Assembly (NCBI GenBank): GCA_031278135.1
Contig: JAITKY010000284.1
Location: 1 to 6,635 of the forward strand
Source of the DNA: Prevotellaceae bacterium
GTDB lineage: Bacteria > Bacteroidota > Bacteroidia > Bacteroidales > UBA932
Length of the DNA: 6,635 nt
Direction: 5' to 3'
Numbering within the stretch: position 1 is the stretch's first letter; the number at the start of each line of letters is the position of its first letter. Shown piece by piece: positions 6,482-6,635 of this stretch. Both the position numbers and the translations under genes were made by a program. The notes beneath the pieces are model-generated. The model searched no databases and was not told the DNA's origin. It was given only the letters and a program-made list of their open reading frames with translations.

Positions 6482-6494
6482 TATATATATATAT
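6482..6494. repeat. Short TA dinucleotide run
   Basis: Six TA units plus a T, uninterrupted, in non-coding DNA. Such runs can vary in length by slippage, but this one is short and no promoter spacing clearly depends on it. Confidence 0.6.
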
Positions 6495-6530
6495 CCCTAA
6501 ATCCGCACAAATCCAAAAAAAGACCTACTA

Positions 6531-6567
6531 CAAAGTGTTGTTAATTACGCAATTAACAAACACTTTG
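6531..6567. repeat. Long near-perfect hairpin (16-bp stem) after sbcD
   Basis: CAAAGTGTTGTTAATT (6531-6546) pairs with AATTAACAAACACTTTG (6551-6567): sixteen base pairs with a single unpaired A in the right arm and a 4-nt ACGC loop. It is the longest inverted repeat in the window. No T-run follows on the plus strand; on the minus strand a run of seven T begins about 10 nt beyond the stem, too far for a textbook terminator. Its right arm ends in TTTG, which also serves as a possible -33 element, so it may be an operator for the gene starting at 6623. It could also be a transcript-end structure for sbcD or a palindromic repeat element. Confidence 0.6.
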
Positions 6568-6595
6568 CACAAGTCGAAAATTTCACCTAATTTTA
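6564..6595 (+). promoter_or_regulatory. Candidate promoter for the gene at the right end
   Basis: TTTG at 6564-6567 is followed after exactly 20 nt by TAATTTTA at 6588-6595, which matches TAnnTTTG except at the last base. The spacing is ideal for the phylum. Transcription would start near 6602, about 20 nt before the ATG at 6623. The -33 element is the end of the 6531-6567 hairpin, so a protein bound to the hairpin would block it. Confidence 0.4.
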
Positions 6596-6622
6596 CGCTG
6601 TCAAACAATTAAAATTAAGACA

Positions 6623-6635
6623 ATGAAATTTTACA
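6623..6635 (+). CDS. Possible start of a further gene, cut by window end
   Basis: ATG at 6623 opens MKFY before the window ends. It is preceded by an AT-rich, A-rich leader (AATTAAAATTAAGACA) and a candidate promoter, as expected for a Bacteroidota gene start. Four codons are too few to name a product. It could be sbcC displaced from sbcD, but nothing in the visible residues shows this. Confidence 0.35.

Larger units (their letters stand above)
6276..6622. other. Non-coding spacer after sbcD
   Basis: No convincing gene is seen on either strand. The two overlapping open frames in this stretch are rich in Phe, Tyr, Lys and Asn, have no motif, and look like translated AT-rich spacer. Contents are: small inverted repeats at 6369-6380 (ATTGC/GCAAT) and 6401-6429, a (TA)6 run at 6482-6494, a phrase ATCCGCACAAATCC (6502-6515) that I believe recurs in intergenic DNA of this phylum, the long hairpin at 6531-6567, and a candidate promoter near the right end. 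Confidence 0.6.

Noticed and set aside
6299..6612. Two overlapping plus-strand open frames of about 80 codons after sbcD
   Set aside because: Neither begins with an ATG in a fitting context. Both are Phe/Tyr/Lys/Asn-rich, pass through the TA run and the long hairpin, and show no domain.

Overview
The window reads as an ordinary stretch of chromosome from a bacterium of the phylum Bacteroidota, probably an anaerobic member of the Bacteroidales. The evidence is threefold. Genes start in AT-rich leaders without Shine-Dalgarno sequences. Several spacers carry the phylum-specific promoter elements (-33 TTTG, -7 TAnnTTTG). The proteins are of Bacteroidales type: a fused gamma-alpha KorA with KorB, a clostripain-family lipoprotein, and an SbcD with the C-terminal form I associate with this group. 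The taxonomic call is an inference from these traits.

Layout. Positions 1-754 hold no convincing gene. They contain several short perfect hairpins, a weak terminator-like stem, a possible minus-strand promoter with a 72-codon ORF of doubtful reality, a 40-codon plus-strand ORF, and just before korA a 10-bp tandem repeat abutting a -7 promoter element. Positions 755-3627 encode the two subunits of 2-oxoglutarate (2-oxoacid):ferredoxin oxidoreductase, korA and korB, 2 nt apart and surely co-transcribed. A 257-nt spacer follows, with a small inverted repeat over the korB stop, a strong-looking promoter (3690-3719), and a leader carrying a 34-codon hydrophobic ORF and a hairpin. Positions 3885-5030 encode a clostripain-like (peptidase family C11) cysteine protease with a lipoprotein-type signal. 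Positions 5058-6275 encode the SbcD (Mre11-like) nuclease subunit, 27 nt behind the protease and likely in its transcript. Positions 6276-6622 are again without a clear gene, but hold a long hairpin (6531-6567) overlapping a possible promoter. An ATG at 6623 may open a further gene that runs out of the window.

Function. KorAB links oxidative decarboxylation of 2-oxoglutarate to reduction of ferredoxin (or runs in reverse to make 2-oxoglutarate), a core reaction of anaerobic Bacteroidota. The C11 lipoprotein is predicted to be an exported Arg/Lys-specific protease. SbcD normally works with the ATPase SbcC to process DNA ends and hairpins. The three functions look unrelated, and adjacency of the last two is more likely transcriptional convenience than a joint system. 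I found no CRISPR array, IS element, tRNA or rRNA, and no sign of a new multi-gene system. The most unusual signals are regulatory: the tandem repeat before korA, the leader ORF before the protease, and the hairpin at the right end.
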